DNA of 64,000 bases from Actinomycetota bacterium (GTDB lineage Bacteria; Actinomycetota; Actinomycetes; S36-B12; CAIYMF01), in NCBI GenBank assembly GCA_026393115.1, contig JAPLAU010000015.1, positions 17,781 to 81,780 of the forward strand. The letters run 5' to 3'. The position numbers and the translations under genes were made by a program. Below the pieces are notes generated by a model that saw only the letters and a program-made list of their open reading frames with translations, was not told the origin of the DNA and ran no database searches. Of the stretch, positions 10,146 through 19,167 are shown one piece after another (position 1 is the first letter of the stretch; every line of letters starts with the position of its first letter).

Positions 10146-11282
10146 ATGGACCTCACGCTCAGCGCCGATGAGTTGGCGTTCCGCGACGATTTTCGCGCGT
10201 GGATCGCCGATCACCACCCAGGCTCGCCTCCGAGCAACGTCGAGGAGCGCTACTACTGGCGGCTTGAATGGCTGCGTGAACTCAACCGTGGTGGATTCGC
10301 GGCGATGCATTGGCCGAGCGAGTATGGTGGCCGCGGCGCAACGGCGATGCTCAACGCAGTGTTCTTCACTGAACTTGCGCGTGCGGGTGCGCCTATTCCG
10401 GCAAATCACATTGCGACCTTTATGGCTGGTCCCACAATCATGCAGTGGGGAACGCAGGAGCAGAAAGAGCGTTACCTGGCCCCAATGCTGCGCGCTGACA
10501 ACGTATGGTGCCAAGGGTTCAGTGAGCCGGGGGCCGGGTCCGATCTTGCTGCAGTGGCGACATTTGCTGCACGTGAAGGCGATGAGTTCGTCGTTAATGG
10601 GCAGAAGGTGTGGACGTCGGAAGCGCAGTACGCGCATTTCTGTCTCTTGGTAACTCGCACTGATCGCTCGGTGGCCCAGCACAAAGGGTTGACGTATTTC
10701 ATTCTTGATATGTCGAGCCCTGGCATCACGCGCCGCCCCTTGCGGCAGCTCACCGGTGAATCGGAATTCAACGAATTGTTTTTCGACAATGTGCGCATCC
10801 CGGCCAGTTCCGTCATCGGCGAGGTGGGAAATGGTTGGCGAGTGGCCATGACCACGTTGATGCATGAGCGGTCGATGATTGGCGCCGGATACGGAATTCG
10901 ACTGCGCAATTATCTGACCGTGGTTGAGTCGCATCTTCGTGCACACGGGCTACTCGACGATCCCATCGTTGCCGATCGGTTCACCGATCTTGAGATTCGC
11001 ACACGAGCCTTGGAGTTGTCCGCGCTGCGCCAAATCTCCGAAGCGCAAGCACGCGGAAGTGTGGGTTCGGAAGGGTCGATCCTTAAACTGATGTGGTCTG
11101 ACACGTACTCGCGGCTGGCCGAGTTTGCAATTGAGACGGTTGGCCCGGATGCGCTCGAAGATGCAAGTGGATGGGCGTGGGAGTACCTTCGCTCGCGCGC
11201 CTCAACAATCGAGGGCGGCACCTCCGACATCTTGCGTAATATCGTCGCTGACCGTGTTCTCGGCCTACCGCGGGCCAGGTGA
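10146..11282 (+). CDS. Acyl-CoA dehydrogenase, catalytic subunit of a heteromeric pair
   Basis: A 378-residue acyl-CoA dehydrogenase two bases after the ligase stop. GFSEPGAGSDLA and FVVNGQKVWTSEAQYA form the FAD/substrate middle domain. E356 in STIEGGTSDILRN is the catalytic base in the usual position. The next gene is a shorter dehydrogenase lacking that glutamate, the arrangement of alpha2-beta2 FadE enzymes known from steroid side-chain degradation in actinobacteria. Alpha,beta-dehydrogenation of a bulky or branched acyl-CoA is the likely reaction. Confidence 0.93.
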   Translation: MDLTLSADELAFRDDFRAWIADHHPGSPPSNVEERYYWRLEWLRELNRGGFAAMHWPSEYGGRGATAMLNAVFFTELARAGAPIPANHIATFMAGPTIMQWGTQEQKERYLAPMLRADNVWCQGFSEPGAGSDLAAVATFAAREGDEFVVNGQKVWTSEAQYAHFCLLVTRTDRSVAQHKGLTYFILDMSSPGITRRPLRQLTGESEFNELFFDNVRIPASSVIGEVGNGWRVAMTTLMHERSMIGAGYGIRLRNYLTVVESHLRAHGLLDDPIVADRFTDLEIRTRALELSALRQISEAQARGSVGSEGSILKLMWSDTYSRLAEFAIETVGPDALEDASGWAWEYLRSRASTIEGGTSDILRNIVADRVLGLPRAR

Positions 11283-11288
11283 CTGGCG

Positions 11289-12302
11289 ATGAGATTCATG
11301 CTGTCTGATGAACAGAGCGCCATTCAAGACATGGCACGCGAGGTACTTGCGGCCGAGTCGACTTTTGATCGAGTGCGTAGTGCGGGCGAAGAGCGTCAGT
11401 ACGACAGTGAATTGTGGGCGCTCCAGCGATCGATGGGCTGGCCGGGTGTGGGCGTACCTCAACGGTGGGGTGGGCAGGGGCTCGGCTTGGTGGAGTTGTC
11501 TGTGATCGCTGAAGAGTGCGGCTATGCGTGCTCTTCTACGCCGTTGCTCGGCACCATCCTTGCCGCCACTTCACTCGTGAGTGCCGCTTCCAGCGAACAG
11601 TGTGAGCGGTACCTGCCGTCGCTCGCGGCCGGTGAAGTCAGAGGCGCTGTGGCGCTCACGGCAGACAGCACCCCGGTGCCCGACGCCGGTGAAGCCGGTC
11701 TGATCGTGGTTCTTGAGGGCTCGGGCGGCCGCGTCAGCCTGCAACCGGCGCAACCGGTCGAGACGATCGACCCCACACTGCGATATGGCCGCGTCGTAGA
11801 CCCGTCTGCCGGTGAGCCCTTGAACCAATCGCCAATCGCTTACGACTCGACGTTGGTCGTCGTGTCCGCACACCAACTCGGACTTGCGCAACGTGCGCTC
11901 GATTTGAGTGTCGCCTACACCTCGGTGCGTGAGCAGTTCGGTGTGCCGGTTGCGACCTTCCAAGCAGTGTCGCATCGGCTGGCCCAGGCGCACGTTGATC
12001 TCACTGCCGCGCGGTCGTTGGTGTATCACGCTGCGTGGGCTGTTCAGGTGGGCGACAGCGAGGCCTCGGCCTCAGCCGCGCGTGCCAAGGCGTGGCTTGC
12101 CGAGGCATCGCGAACAGTCACCGGATCGGCAATTCACGCACACGGAGGCATCGGCTTTACTTGGGAAGCCAATCTGCATTGGCTGTTCAAGCGGGCCACC
12201 ATGCTCGGCCCGTACCTCGGGGGTGCGCGACAGCATCGCAGCAGGTTACTCGACATGCTAGGCACTGCTCAGACCACGTCTCACGAAACGGATCACTCAT
12301 GA
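11289..12302 (+). CDS. Acyl-CoA dehydrogenase, non-catalytic partner subunit
   Basis: A 337-residue acyl-CoA dehydrogenase fold, shorter than the 378-residue partner encoded six bases upstream. Near the C-terminus, where active enzymes have EGG/EGT, this protein reads YLGGARQHR, so the catalytic glutamate is replaced by leucine. The middle domain is shortened and lacks the usual TEPxxGSD motif. The HGGIGFTWE motif is kept. Both traits fit the structural subunit of an alpha2-beta2 FadE pair. Its stop overlaps the thiolase start (ATGA). Confidence 0.9.
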   Translation: MRFMLSDEQSAIQDMAREVLAAESTFDRVRSAGEERQYDSELWALQRSMGWPGVGVPQRWGGQGLGLVELSVIAEECGYACSSTPLLGTILAATSLVSAASSEQCERYLPSLAAGEVRGAVALTADSTPVPDAGEAGLIVVLEGSGGRVSLQPAQPVETIDPTLRYGRVVDPSAGEPLNQSPIAYDSTLVVVSAHQLGLAQRALDLSVAYTSVREQFGVPVATFQAVSHRLAQAHVDLTAARSLVYHAAWAVQVGDSEASASAARAKAWLAEASRTVTGSAIHAHGGIGFTWEANLHWLFKRATMLGPYLGGARQHRSRLLDMLGTAQTTSHETDHS

Positions 12303-13471
12303 CCGACGCGTACATTACGACCGCCCTTCGCACTCCAGGCGGACGCCGCAACGGTCAGCTCTCAGGCTGGCATCCGGCCGACCTCGGTGGCTTCGTCATC
12401 GACGGGCTGCTTGACCGATCAGGTGTTGACCCCGCGGCTATCGACGATGTCATTTTCGGATGCGTATCTCAGATCGGTCCGCAGACTTTCAACATCGCGC
12501 GCACAAGTGTGATGAGTTCACGGCTGCCTGATTCAGTGCCCGGCGTCTCCATTGATCGCCAGTGCGGCTCGTCACTGCAGGCAACGCAATTCGCGGCCCA
12601 AGCGGTGATGTCAGGAACTGCGGACCTGATCATCGCTGGTGGTGTCGAAATTATGAGTGCGGTTCCGATCATGTCGGCGATGGTGGTGGCGCAGGAAGCC
12701 GGAATGCAGAGCCCATTTGAGGGCACTCGCATCAGCGCGCGCTATCCGGATGAAGGGTTCAGTCAATTCGTCGGCGCCGAACGGGTGGGCGAGAAATACG
12801 GGGTGACTCGCGACGAACTCCTTGATTTCGCTGTGAGTAGCCACGAGCGCGCGATCGCGGCTCGAGATGCGGGCCGATTCGATGACGAAATGCTGCCGGT
12901 TCCGGTGCAACTCGCTGATGGAACGACGGTGCTGCACGCGACCGACGAAGGCGTGCGCACGCCCAATCGCGAGAAGATGGAGACGCTGCCGGCGCTGCTT
13001 CCTGACGGACTGATCAATGCCGCCATGGCCAGTCAAGTGTGCGACGGCGCGTCAGCGGTGCTCGTTGCCAGTGAGGCGGCAGTGCAGCAGCACGGACTCG
13101 TTCCCCTCGCGCGCATTGTGGCGATGGTGGCCTACGGTTCTGACCCCGTGATGGTGCTAGAGGGGCCGATTCCGGCTACCGAGCGCATGCTCGAGCGAGC
13201 CGGACTCACGATCGGCGACATCGACCTGTACGAGGTGAACGAGGCGTTCGGAACCGTGCCGCTGGCGTGGGCCAAGGCCGTCGGTGCTGATCTTGACAAA
13301 CTCAATGTCAATGGTGGGGCGCAATCACTGGGTCACCCGCTGGGGGCCACCGGAACCAAGTTGATCGCCACACTCGTGCACGAACTACGTCGCCGCGGCG
13401 ATCGCTACGGACTGATTGCGATTTGCGAAGGGCTCGGAACTGCTAACGCCATGATTATTGAGGCACTGTAA
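12299..13471 (+). CDS. Acetyl-CoA acetyltransferase / 3-ketoacyl-CoA thiolase
   Basis: A 390-residue thiolase, standard length. The nucleophile is C89 in DRQCGSSLQA. The second half carries NEAFG, H346 in SLGHPLGATG and the acid/base C376 in ICEGLG, completing the Cys-His-Cys set. The ATG at 12299 overlaps the previous stop by four bases and is preferred to the longer frame that runs back into the dehydrogenase gene. It should cleave the 3-ketoacyl-CoA of the block C pathway and release acetyl-CoA or propionyl-CoA. Confidence 0.94.
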   Translation: MTDAYITTALRTPGGRRNGQLSGWHPADLGGFVIDGLLDRSGVDPAAIDDVIFGCVSQIGPQTFNIARTSVMSSRLPDSVPGVSIDRQCGSSLQATQFAAQAVMSGTADLIIAGGVEIMSAVPIMSAMVVAQEAGMQSPFEGTRISARYPDEGFSQFVGAERVGEKYGVTRDELLDFAVSSHERAIAARDAGRFDDEMLPVPVQLADGTTVLHATDEGVRTPNREKMETLPALLPDGLINAAMASQVCDGASAVLVASEAAVQQHGLVPLARIVAMVAYGSDPVMVLEGPIPATERMLERAGLTIGDIDLYEVNEAFGTVPLAWAKAVGADLDKLNVNGGAQSLGHPLGATGTKLIATLVHELRRRGDRYGLIAICEGLGTANAMIIEAL

Positions 13472-13496
13472 TCACCACATTTACAAGGAGGATCAA

Positions 13497-15041
13497 ATGA
13501 CGGTTGCCGATGCGCAGACGCGCACCACCATTGCACCGAACGGTCAGGTACGACGCGTTGAATCAGCCGACGAGATCTGGGCTCGCATGCCTTACATCCG
13601 CAACGGTGGCGACTACCTCGAGTCGTTGCGTAACCGGGGCACGTCACTGTTTATGTTCGGTGAGCGCATCGAAGAACCGGCCGATCATCCGATCATCATT
13701 CCATCAATCAACGCATTGCGGGCGACGTATGACCTCGCCATTGACGAGCCTGATTTGGCTACGGCCCACTCGCCGCTCATTGACGACACCGTCAACCGCT
13801 TCCTGCACATTGTTGAAGGCCCTGATGACCTGCAGAAGAAGCACTCGATGCAGCGCAGGCTGGGCCAAGTCACCGGTACGTGCTTCCAGCGGTGTACCGG
13901 CCTCGACTCGATCTCGGTGATGCATTCGATTACCTACGACCTTGATGCCGCGAACGGAACCGAGTATCACGAGCGATTCCTGGCATTTCTTCGGCAGGCT
14001 CAGCGTCACAACATCCTGATCGCTGCCGGAATGACCGACCCGAAGGGTGACCGCTCGAAGGCGCCATCCGAGCAGGCCAATCCTGACTTGTTCTTGCACG
14101 TGTCCGGACGCAATGACGAGGGCATCTTCATTCGTGGCGCGAAAGCGCATATGACTGGAGGGTGGAACCAGCACTGGATCTGTGTACTTCCGACGATGAA
14201 CCTGCGCGAGTCCGACGCCGACTACGCCGTGGGTGTCATGGTGCCGGGCGATTCCGACGGAATCACCTACATCTACGGCCGCCAGTCCTCTGATACCCGT
14301 GCGCTCGAGCCGGGAACGATGGACAAAGGTAACGCCGAGTACGGCGGCCAGGAAGTGCTCGTGTACTTCGACGACGTCTTCATTCCCTACGAGCATGTAC
14401 TTCTCGATGGTGAATGGTCGATGGCGCAGACTCTCGTCTCCCGCTTCACGTCGTATCACCGAGCGAGTTACATCTGCAAGACCGGCCTTGGTGATGTGCT
14501 GATTGGCGCTGCGGGCGAGGTTGCCGATGCCAATGGTGTGTCGAAGGCCGCGCACGTGCGCGACAAGTTAGTCGAAATGACCCATTTGAACGAGACGATT
14601 GCTTCATCGGCGATCGCCTCGGCAGCCAAAGCCAATCAGCTCGATTCGGGTATCTGGATGAATGACGAAATGCTGGCCAACGTCTGCAAGCACAACGTCA
14701 CCCGCTTCCCGTACGAGATTGCTCGACTTGCCCAAGATCTCGCGGGCGGACTCATGGTCACGATGCCGTCAGAGGCTGACTTCCGTTCTGAGGAAGTGGG
14801 CGAGCTGCTCACTGAACTGCTGGCGGGCCGAGAGGGTGTGTCAACTGAGCACCGCATGCGCATCATGCGATTGATAGAGAACCTCACGCTCGGCCGTAAC
14901 GCCGTGGGCTATCTCACCGAATCGATGCATGGGGCCGGCTCGCCTCAGGGGCAACGAATCCAGATCCTGCGCGGAATGGACCTCGACACAAAGCGGGCAC
15001 TGGCACGGGCCCTCGCTGGAATCGAGGACGATCCGTCGTGA
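13497..15041 (+). CDS. 4-hydroxybutyryl-CoA dehydratase-like [4Fe-4S]/FAD enzyme (AbfD/HpaB superfamily)
   Basis: A 514-residue protein behind a perfect AAGGAGG site. Against Clostridium AbfD (residues recalled from the literature), the cluster ligands C99 and C103 match C129 and C133 in CFQRC, with Q101 matched by Q131. T190 matches T220 and E257 matches E286. H292, Y296, C299 and K300 match H321, Y325, C327 and K328 in HRASYICKTG. All cluster ligands are present, so this is a ketyl-radical dehydratase rather than a 4-hydroxyphenylacetate hydroxylase, the name automatic annotation may give. One residue is missing between Y325 and C327 relative to AbfD. It probably dehydrates a 4-hydroxyacyl-CoA or isomerises a 3-enoyl-CoA. 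Confidence 0.85.
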   Translation: MTVADAQTRTTIAPNGQVRRVESADEIWARMPYIRNGGDYLESLRNRGTSLFMFGERIEEPADHPIIIPSINALRATYDLAIDEPDLATAHSPLIDDTVNRFLHIVEGPDDLQKKHSMQRRLGQVTGTCFQRCTGLDSISVMHSITYDLDAANGTEYHERFLAFLRQAQRHNILIAAGMTDPKGDRSKAPSEQANPDLFLHVSGRNDEGIFIRGAKAHMTGGWNQHWICVLPTMNLRESDADYAVGVMVPGDSDGITYIYGRQSSDTRALEPGTMDKGNAEYGGQEVLVYFDDVFIPYEHVLLDGEWSMAQTLVSRFTSYHRASYICKTGLGDVLIGAAGEVADANGVSKAAHVRDKLVEMTHLNETIASSAIASAAKANQLDSGIWMNDEMLANVCKHNVTRFPYEIARLAQDLAGGLMVTMPSEADFRSEEVGELLTELLAGREGVSTEHRMRIMRLIENLTLGRNAVGYLTESMHGAGSPQGQRIQILRGMDLDTKRALARALAGIEDDPS

Positions 15042-16195
15042 CCGACGCTGCGCGACGGCCACCACTGGCTGGCCTGCGGGTCATTGAGTTGGCCGGTATC
15101 GGGCCCGGTCCCTTCGCGGGCATGATGCTGGCCGATCTCGGAGCTGAGGTCATTACCGTCGACCGACTCGGTGGCAATCCGTCGGCGACGATCGGCCACA
15201 GCATTCTGTTTCGCAGTCGTCGCTCGGTGACTATTGATTTGAAGTCACCGCAAGGTGTAGAGACGTTGCTGCGATTGTGCGAGCGGTCGGATGCGTTGAT
15301 GGAAGGTTTTCGGCCGGGTGTCGCAGAGCGTCTGGGCATCGGGCCCGACGAGTGCATGGCCCGCAACCCCGCGCTGGTGTACGGCCGCATTACCGGGTGG
15401 GGTCAAGAAGGTCCACTCGCGCGTTCGGCCGGGCACGACCTCAACTACATCGCCCTTACCGGCGCACTGCATGCGATCGGTCGAGAAGGGCAGCCACCAA
15501 CGGTTCCGCTTAACCTCATCGGTGACTTTGGTGGGGGAGGGATGCTCTTGGCATTCGGGGTTCTGGCAGGTGTGCTCAGCGCCCGTGCAGACGGTCGCGG
15601 AACCGTGATTGACGCGGCGATGATCGATGGCGCATCGGCGCTGATGGCGATGTTTCACGGGCTACGGTCCGAAGGACTCTTCGACGACGAACGCGGAACG
15701 CACACTCTCGATGGGGGCGCTCATTTCTACGACGTCTACGAAACGGCAGATGGTCGCTTCGTCAGTATTGGCGCGCTTGAACCTCAGTTCTACGTGCAGT
15801 TGTGCGATCTGCTCGATCTCGATGACGAGGTGCGCAACGCTCAGTACGACCTCGTGCGCTGGCCGGAGTTTTCGAAGGGAGTCGCTGCGGCAGTGCAGCA
15901 ACGAACTCGCGATGAACTCGACGCACTCTTTGCCGGATCCGATGCCTGCTACGCGCCGGTGTTGGCCATGGAGGAATTGGCGCGGCACCCCCATCACGCC
16001 GCACGTTCAACTTTTGTGGTCGATGGTAATGACCTTCAGCCCGCGCCCGCGCCGCGGTTCGACGGTCAGCCGCCCACAGTTCCGACCCCACGACCCGCGT
16101 CAGGCATTCACACCATTGAAGTGCTGCGCGAGTGCGGATTCACCGAGGCAGAGATAGCGACCATGTCCGACAACGGCGTCATCGACGCGGTCTGA
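15038..16195 (+). CDS. Alpha-methylacyl-CoA racemase (family III CoA-transferase fold)
   Basis: A 385-residue CaiB/BaiF-fold protein. It carries the racemase residues rather than the CoA-transferase aspartate set: H133 in GHDLNY and D163 in IGDFGGGGM are exactly 30 residues apart, as H126 and D156 are in the Mycobacterium racemase MCR. E249 in IGALEPQF corresponds to E241. It interconverts (R)- and (S)-2-methylacyl-CoA so that S-specific acyl-CoA dehydrogenases can act. The start GTG overlaps the dehydratase stop (GTGA). Its presence implies an alpha-methyl branched intermediate in the pathway. Confidence 0.9.
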   Translation: MTDAARRPPLAGLRVIELAGIGPGPFAGMMLADLGAEVITVDRLGGNPSATIGHSILFRSRRSVTIDLKSPQGVETLLRLCERSDALMEGFRPGVAERLGIGPDECMARNPALVYGRITGWGQEGPLARSAGHDLNYIALTGALHAIGREGQPPTVPLNLIGDFGGGGMLLAFGVLAGVLSARADGRGTVIDAAMIDGASALMAMFHGLRSEGLFDDERGTHTLDGGAHFYDVYETADGRFVSIGALEPQFYVQLCDLLDLDDEVRNAQYDLVRWPEFSKGVAAAVQQRTRDELDALFAGSDACYAPVLAMEELARHPHHAARSTFVVDGNDLQPAPAPRFDGQPPTVPTPRPASGIHTIEVLRECGFTEAEIATMSDNGVIDAV

Positions 16196-16212
16196 GTCAA
16201 GGGAGTCACACA

Positions 16213-17121
16213 ATGACCAACGCTTACGACGGTACGGGCGCCAACAGTCCGCAATGGTGGCCATCGCGATACGGAGCCGACGACGAACTTGGCTCGGCCA
16301 ATGAACTCACTGCCGAACGCACCCTGGCAGCCTTGTCCATTCCGAAACAGGGGCGGGTGCTGCAGCTCGGACAGATGCTCACTGATCAGTCGCCCGGATA
16401 CGGACAGCGATTTTTCAAGCAGGTGATCTTGGCGCACGAGACGGCGATGCCCATTTGCCCAGAAGGGTCGAGACTGACCTGCTTCGAAGAATCGGTCACC
16501 ACGACATTCCAGATCGGCTCGCACCTCGATCTGCTGGGTCACATTGGTATCGATGGACGTTTCTACAACGGCATTCATTACACCGACTTCTATACCCCAA
16601 CGAAGTTGCTCAAGTTTGGCCCTGAGACGGTCCCGTCGTGGGTCACGCGCGGAGTGTGTCTTGATATTGCCGGCTTAATGGGCGTCGAGATGCTCGAGCC
16701 CACATTTGAGGTCACCCCCCAGCACCTCGAGCAGGCGTGCGAACGCCAATCAGTTGAGGTGCGGGCCGGAGACGCGCTTTTGATTCACACTGGCTGGGGT
16801 GCGCTCTGGAATGTCGATGCCAAGCGATTCACCTCGGCTGAACCGGGTCCTGGCTGGGATGCCGCTCACTGGATCACCGATCGACATGTGTCGTTGGTGG
16901 GCGCTGACACGTGGGGTGTCGAAGTGTTCCCCACGGTTGACCCGTTGCGCGTTTTTGTCGCGCACCAGCACTGGCTTACCGAGACCGGCACTTACATCGC
17001 CGAAAATGTGAATACAGCCGAACTTGCTCGCGGCGGGCACTCAGAGTTCCTGTACGTGATGTCTCCGATCCGGGCGCAAGGATCCACCGGTTCGATGATC
17101 GCTCCAGTCGCGATTGTCTGA
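16213..17121 (+). CDS. Cyclase family protein (KynB-like metal hydrolase)
   Basis: A 302-residue protein of the cyclase/kynurenine formamidase-like family. H104, D106 and H110 in GSHLDLLGHIG form the metal-binding HxDxxxH signature, and VGADTWGVEVFP is the conserved C-terminal block. Members hydrolyse amide, ester or lactone-like bonds. The ATG at 16213 follows GGGAGT and is preferred to a longer frame overlapping the racemase gene. A second, more distant cyclase lies at 24562. In this operon a lactone- or ring-opening step is plausible; the substrate is unknown. Confidence 0.88.
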   Translation: MTNAYDGTGANSPQWWPSRYGADDELGSANELTAERTLAALSIPKQGRVLQLGQMLTDQSPGYGQRFFKQVILAHETAMPICPEGSRLTCFEESVTTTFQIGSHLDLLGHIGIDGRFYNGIHYTDFYTPTKLLKFGPETVPSWVTRGVCLDIAGLMGVEMLEPTFEVTPQHLEQACERQSVEVRAGDALLIHTGWGALWNVDAKRFTSAEPGPGWDAAHWITDRHVSLVGADTWGVEVFPTVDPLRVFVAHQHWLTETGTYIAENVNTAELARGGHSEFLYVMSPIRAQGSTGSMIAPVAIV

Positions 17122-17132
17122 GGGGCAGTCTT

Positions 17133-19124
17133 ATGGGCACTGTGGGCGAGTACTCAGCAGCGGAACTGCTGGAGATGTATCGACGCATGCGGCTCATTCG
17201 TCGATTCGAGCAGCGAACGGCTGAGTTGTATCGCGCCACCGAAGTTCCCGGCTTCGTGCACACCTCAATCGGTCAGGAGGCGACGGCTGTTGGCGCCTGT
17301 TGGCACCTCGAGACGACCGACGTCATCACGTCCAATCACCGCGGACACGGACACTGCCTCGCCAAGGGTATGCAGCCGGGTCCGATGTTTGCCGAGCTCA
17401 TGGGCAAGGATTCGGGAACCTGCCACGGCCGTGGCGGATCAATGCACATCGCCGATCCAGACATCGGTGTATTCGGAGCCAACGGCATCGTCGGCGCCGG
17501 CATTCCAATTGCGGTCGGTGCTGCCACCTCAATGCGGCTGCGCAACAACGGCAGGGTTGCGTTGTCGTTCTTCGGTGATGGGGCAGTTGCTCAGGGGGCG
17601 TTCCATGAAGGCGTGAACCTCGCCGCCGTCTGGAACCTGCCCATCGTGTTCGTGTGCGAGAACAACCACTACGCGGAATTCTCAAGCACAGCGTCGCAGC
17701 ATCGCGTGAGTCTGGCTGAACGCGCACGTGGTTACGGCGTTGAGTTCATTGCCGTCGATGGCAACGACGTGCGTGCGGTGAGCGAAGCCACGGGACGGGC
17801 GATTGAGTCGGTGCGGTCTGGTGGAGCCCCCGTGATCGTCGAAGCTCTCACGTATCGCTGGCATGGCCACTACGAGGGCGACCCCGAGAAGTATCGCGAT
17901 CCTGAGGAACTGTCCGCGTGGAAAGAGCGTGACCCGTTGCTCGTCTGTAAGAGCGCTCTCACTGCTCTGGGCGTTGACTCAGCCCTCGTCGACGGCATTG
18001 ACACCGAGGTTGAGTACGAGATCGACAGTGCCATTGAGCAAGCGCGGCAGGCCCCGCCGCCGCCGGTATCGAGTTTGATGGATTTCGTCGTCGACACTTC
18101 CGGTGACGGTGACGGTGGCGTTGAGCCCGAACCATTCGAGCCGAATGGCACGTTCAAGATGATGCACGCGGTGCGTGAAGCCATTGAGAGCCAGATGCGT
18201 GTCGATCCAGAGGTCTTTATGGCCGGAATCGATATTGGGCTCGGTGGCAGTGTCTTCGGGCTCTTCCGAGGAATGCACGAAGAGTTTCCTGATCGTGTGC
18301 GCGATACCCCCATTTCTGAGACGGCTATTGTCGGCACGGCCGTCGGTGCGGCGATGGCGGGTATGAAACCAATCGTTGAAGTGATGTACCTCGACTTCAT
18401 CGGCGTGTGCCTCGACCAGATCATGAACCAGGCGGCCAAGTTGCGGTACATGACCGGCGGTCGAGCGCAGATGTCGCTGGTGATTCGTACTCAGATGGGT
18501 GCTGGGCGATCGTCAGGAAGTCAGCACTCGCAGAGTTTGGAAGCGATGTTGGCGCACATTCCTGGCTTGCGTGTGGTGATGCCGTCCAACCCTGCCGACG
18601 CCTATGGGCTGCTGCGATCGGCGATTCTCGACCCCAATCCGGTGGTGTTCATCGAAAATCGGCTGCTCTACGGAATGACAGGCGACCGACCACCGGCCGA
18701 CTACCTCGTTCCGATTGGCAAGGCGGCGATCGTGCGCCCCGGAACTGACGTCACCGTCGTCAGCTGGTCGCGCATGCTGCACGCCGCGCTTGAAGCGGCC
18801 GAGAATCTGGCCGGCGAAGGCATCGACGCCGAGGTCATCGACCTGCGCACCATTGCGCCGCTTGATCGGGCAGCAGTGCTTGCCTCACTTGAGCGCACGC
18901 ATCGTCTGGTCATTGTTCACGAGGCGGTTCGTGACTTCGGAGTCGGCGCCGAACTGGCGGCACTGGCGGCAGGGGAGGGCTTCGACAGTCTGCGGGCACC
19001 GGTGGTGCGCGTTGCTCCACCATTCACTCCGGCTCCCTACGCGCCAGCACTTGAAGCAGAGTGGTTGCCTAACTCGTCGTCAATTGCCGATGCTATTCGC
19101 TCACTTGTGAGGCGAAATTCATGA
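17133..19124 (+). CDS. Thiamine-diphosphate 2-oxoacid dehydrogenase E1, alpha-beta fusion
   Basis: A 663-residue fusion of the two E1 subunits of a pyruvate/acetoin/branched-chain type dehydrogenase. Residues 1-320 are the alpha part, with the thiamine-diphosphate motif running from GDG (148-150) to NN (177-178). Residues 345-663 are the beta part, with ISETAIVGTAVGAAMAG and IDLRTIAPLD. An acidic linker (DTSGDGDGGVEPEPFEP) joins them. E1 decarboxylates a 2-oxoacid and passes the acyl group to a lipoyl E2. No E2 or E3 gene is in the window, so it must use a partner from elsewhere or act alone. GAGGGG precedes the ATG. Confidence 0.92.
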   Translation: MGTVGEYSAAELLEMYRRMRLIRRFEQRTAELYRATEVPGFVHTSIGQEATAVGACWHLETTDVITSNHRGHGHCLAKGMQPGPMFAELMGKDSGTCHGRGGSMHIADPDIGVFGANGIVGAGIPIAVGAATSMRLRNNGRVALSFFGDGAVAQGAFHEGVNLAAVWNLPIVFVCENNHYAEFSSTASQHRVSLAERARGYGVEFIAVDGNDVRAVSEATGRAIESVRSGGAPVIVEALTYRWHGHYEGDPEKYRDPEELSAWKERDPLLVCKSALTALGVDSALVDGIDTEVEYEIDSAIEQARQAPPPPVSSLMDFVVDTSGDGDGGVEPEPFEPNGTFKMMHAVREAIESQMRVDPEVFMAGIDIGLGGSVFGLFRGMHEEFPDRVRDTPISETAIVGTAVGAAMAGMKPIVEVMYLDFIGVCLDQIMNQAAKLRYMTGGRAQMSLVIRTQMGAGRSSGSQHSQSLEAMLAHIPGLRVVMPSNPADAYGLLRSAILDPNPVVFIENRLLYGMTGDRPPADYLVPIGKAAIVRPGTDVTVVSWSRMLHAALEAAENLAGEGIDAEVIDLRTIAPLDRAAVLASLERTHRLVIVHEAVRDFGVGAELAALAAGEGFDSLRAPVVRVAPPFTPAPYAPALEAEWLPNSSSIADAIRSLVRRNS

Positions 19125-19167
19125 ATACGAGTATCCGCTGTGTCGAACGCTGTAGAAGGGAAGTGTC

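Noticed and set aside
9912..10946. 344-codon open frame on the minus strand
   Set aside because: Antisense to the ligase/dehydrogenase junction and crosses it; no start signal or family motif.
13704..14555. 283-codon open frame on the minus strand
   Set aside because: Antisense to the dehydratase gene; composition is that of a shadow frame.
13497..15041. 4-hydroxyphenylacetate 3-monooxygenase (HpaB)
   Set aside because: Same superfamily, but the [4Fe-4S] ligands and catalytic Gln/Tyr/Lys of 4-hydroxybutyryl-CoA dehydratase are present and no flavin reductase gene is nearby.
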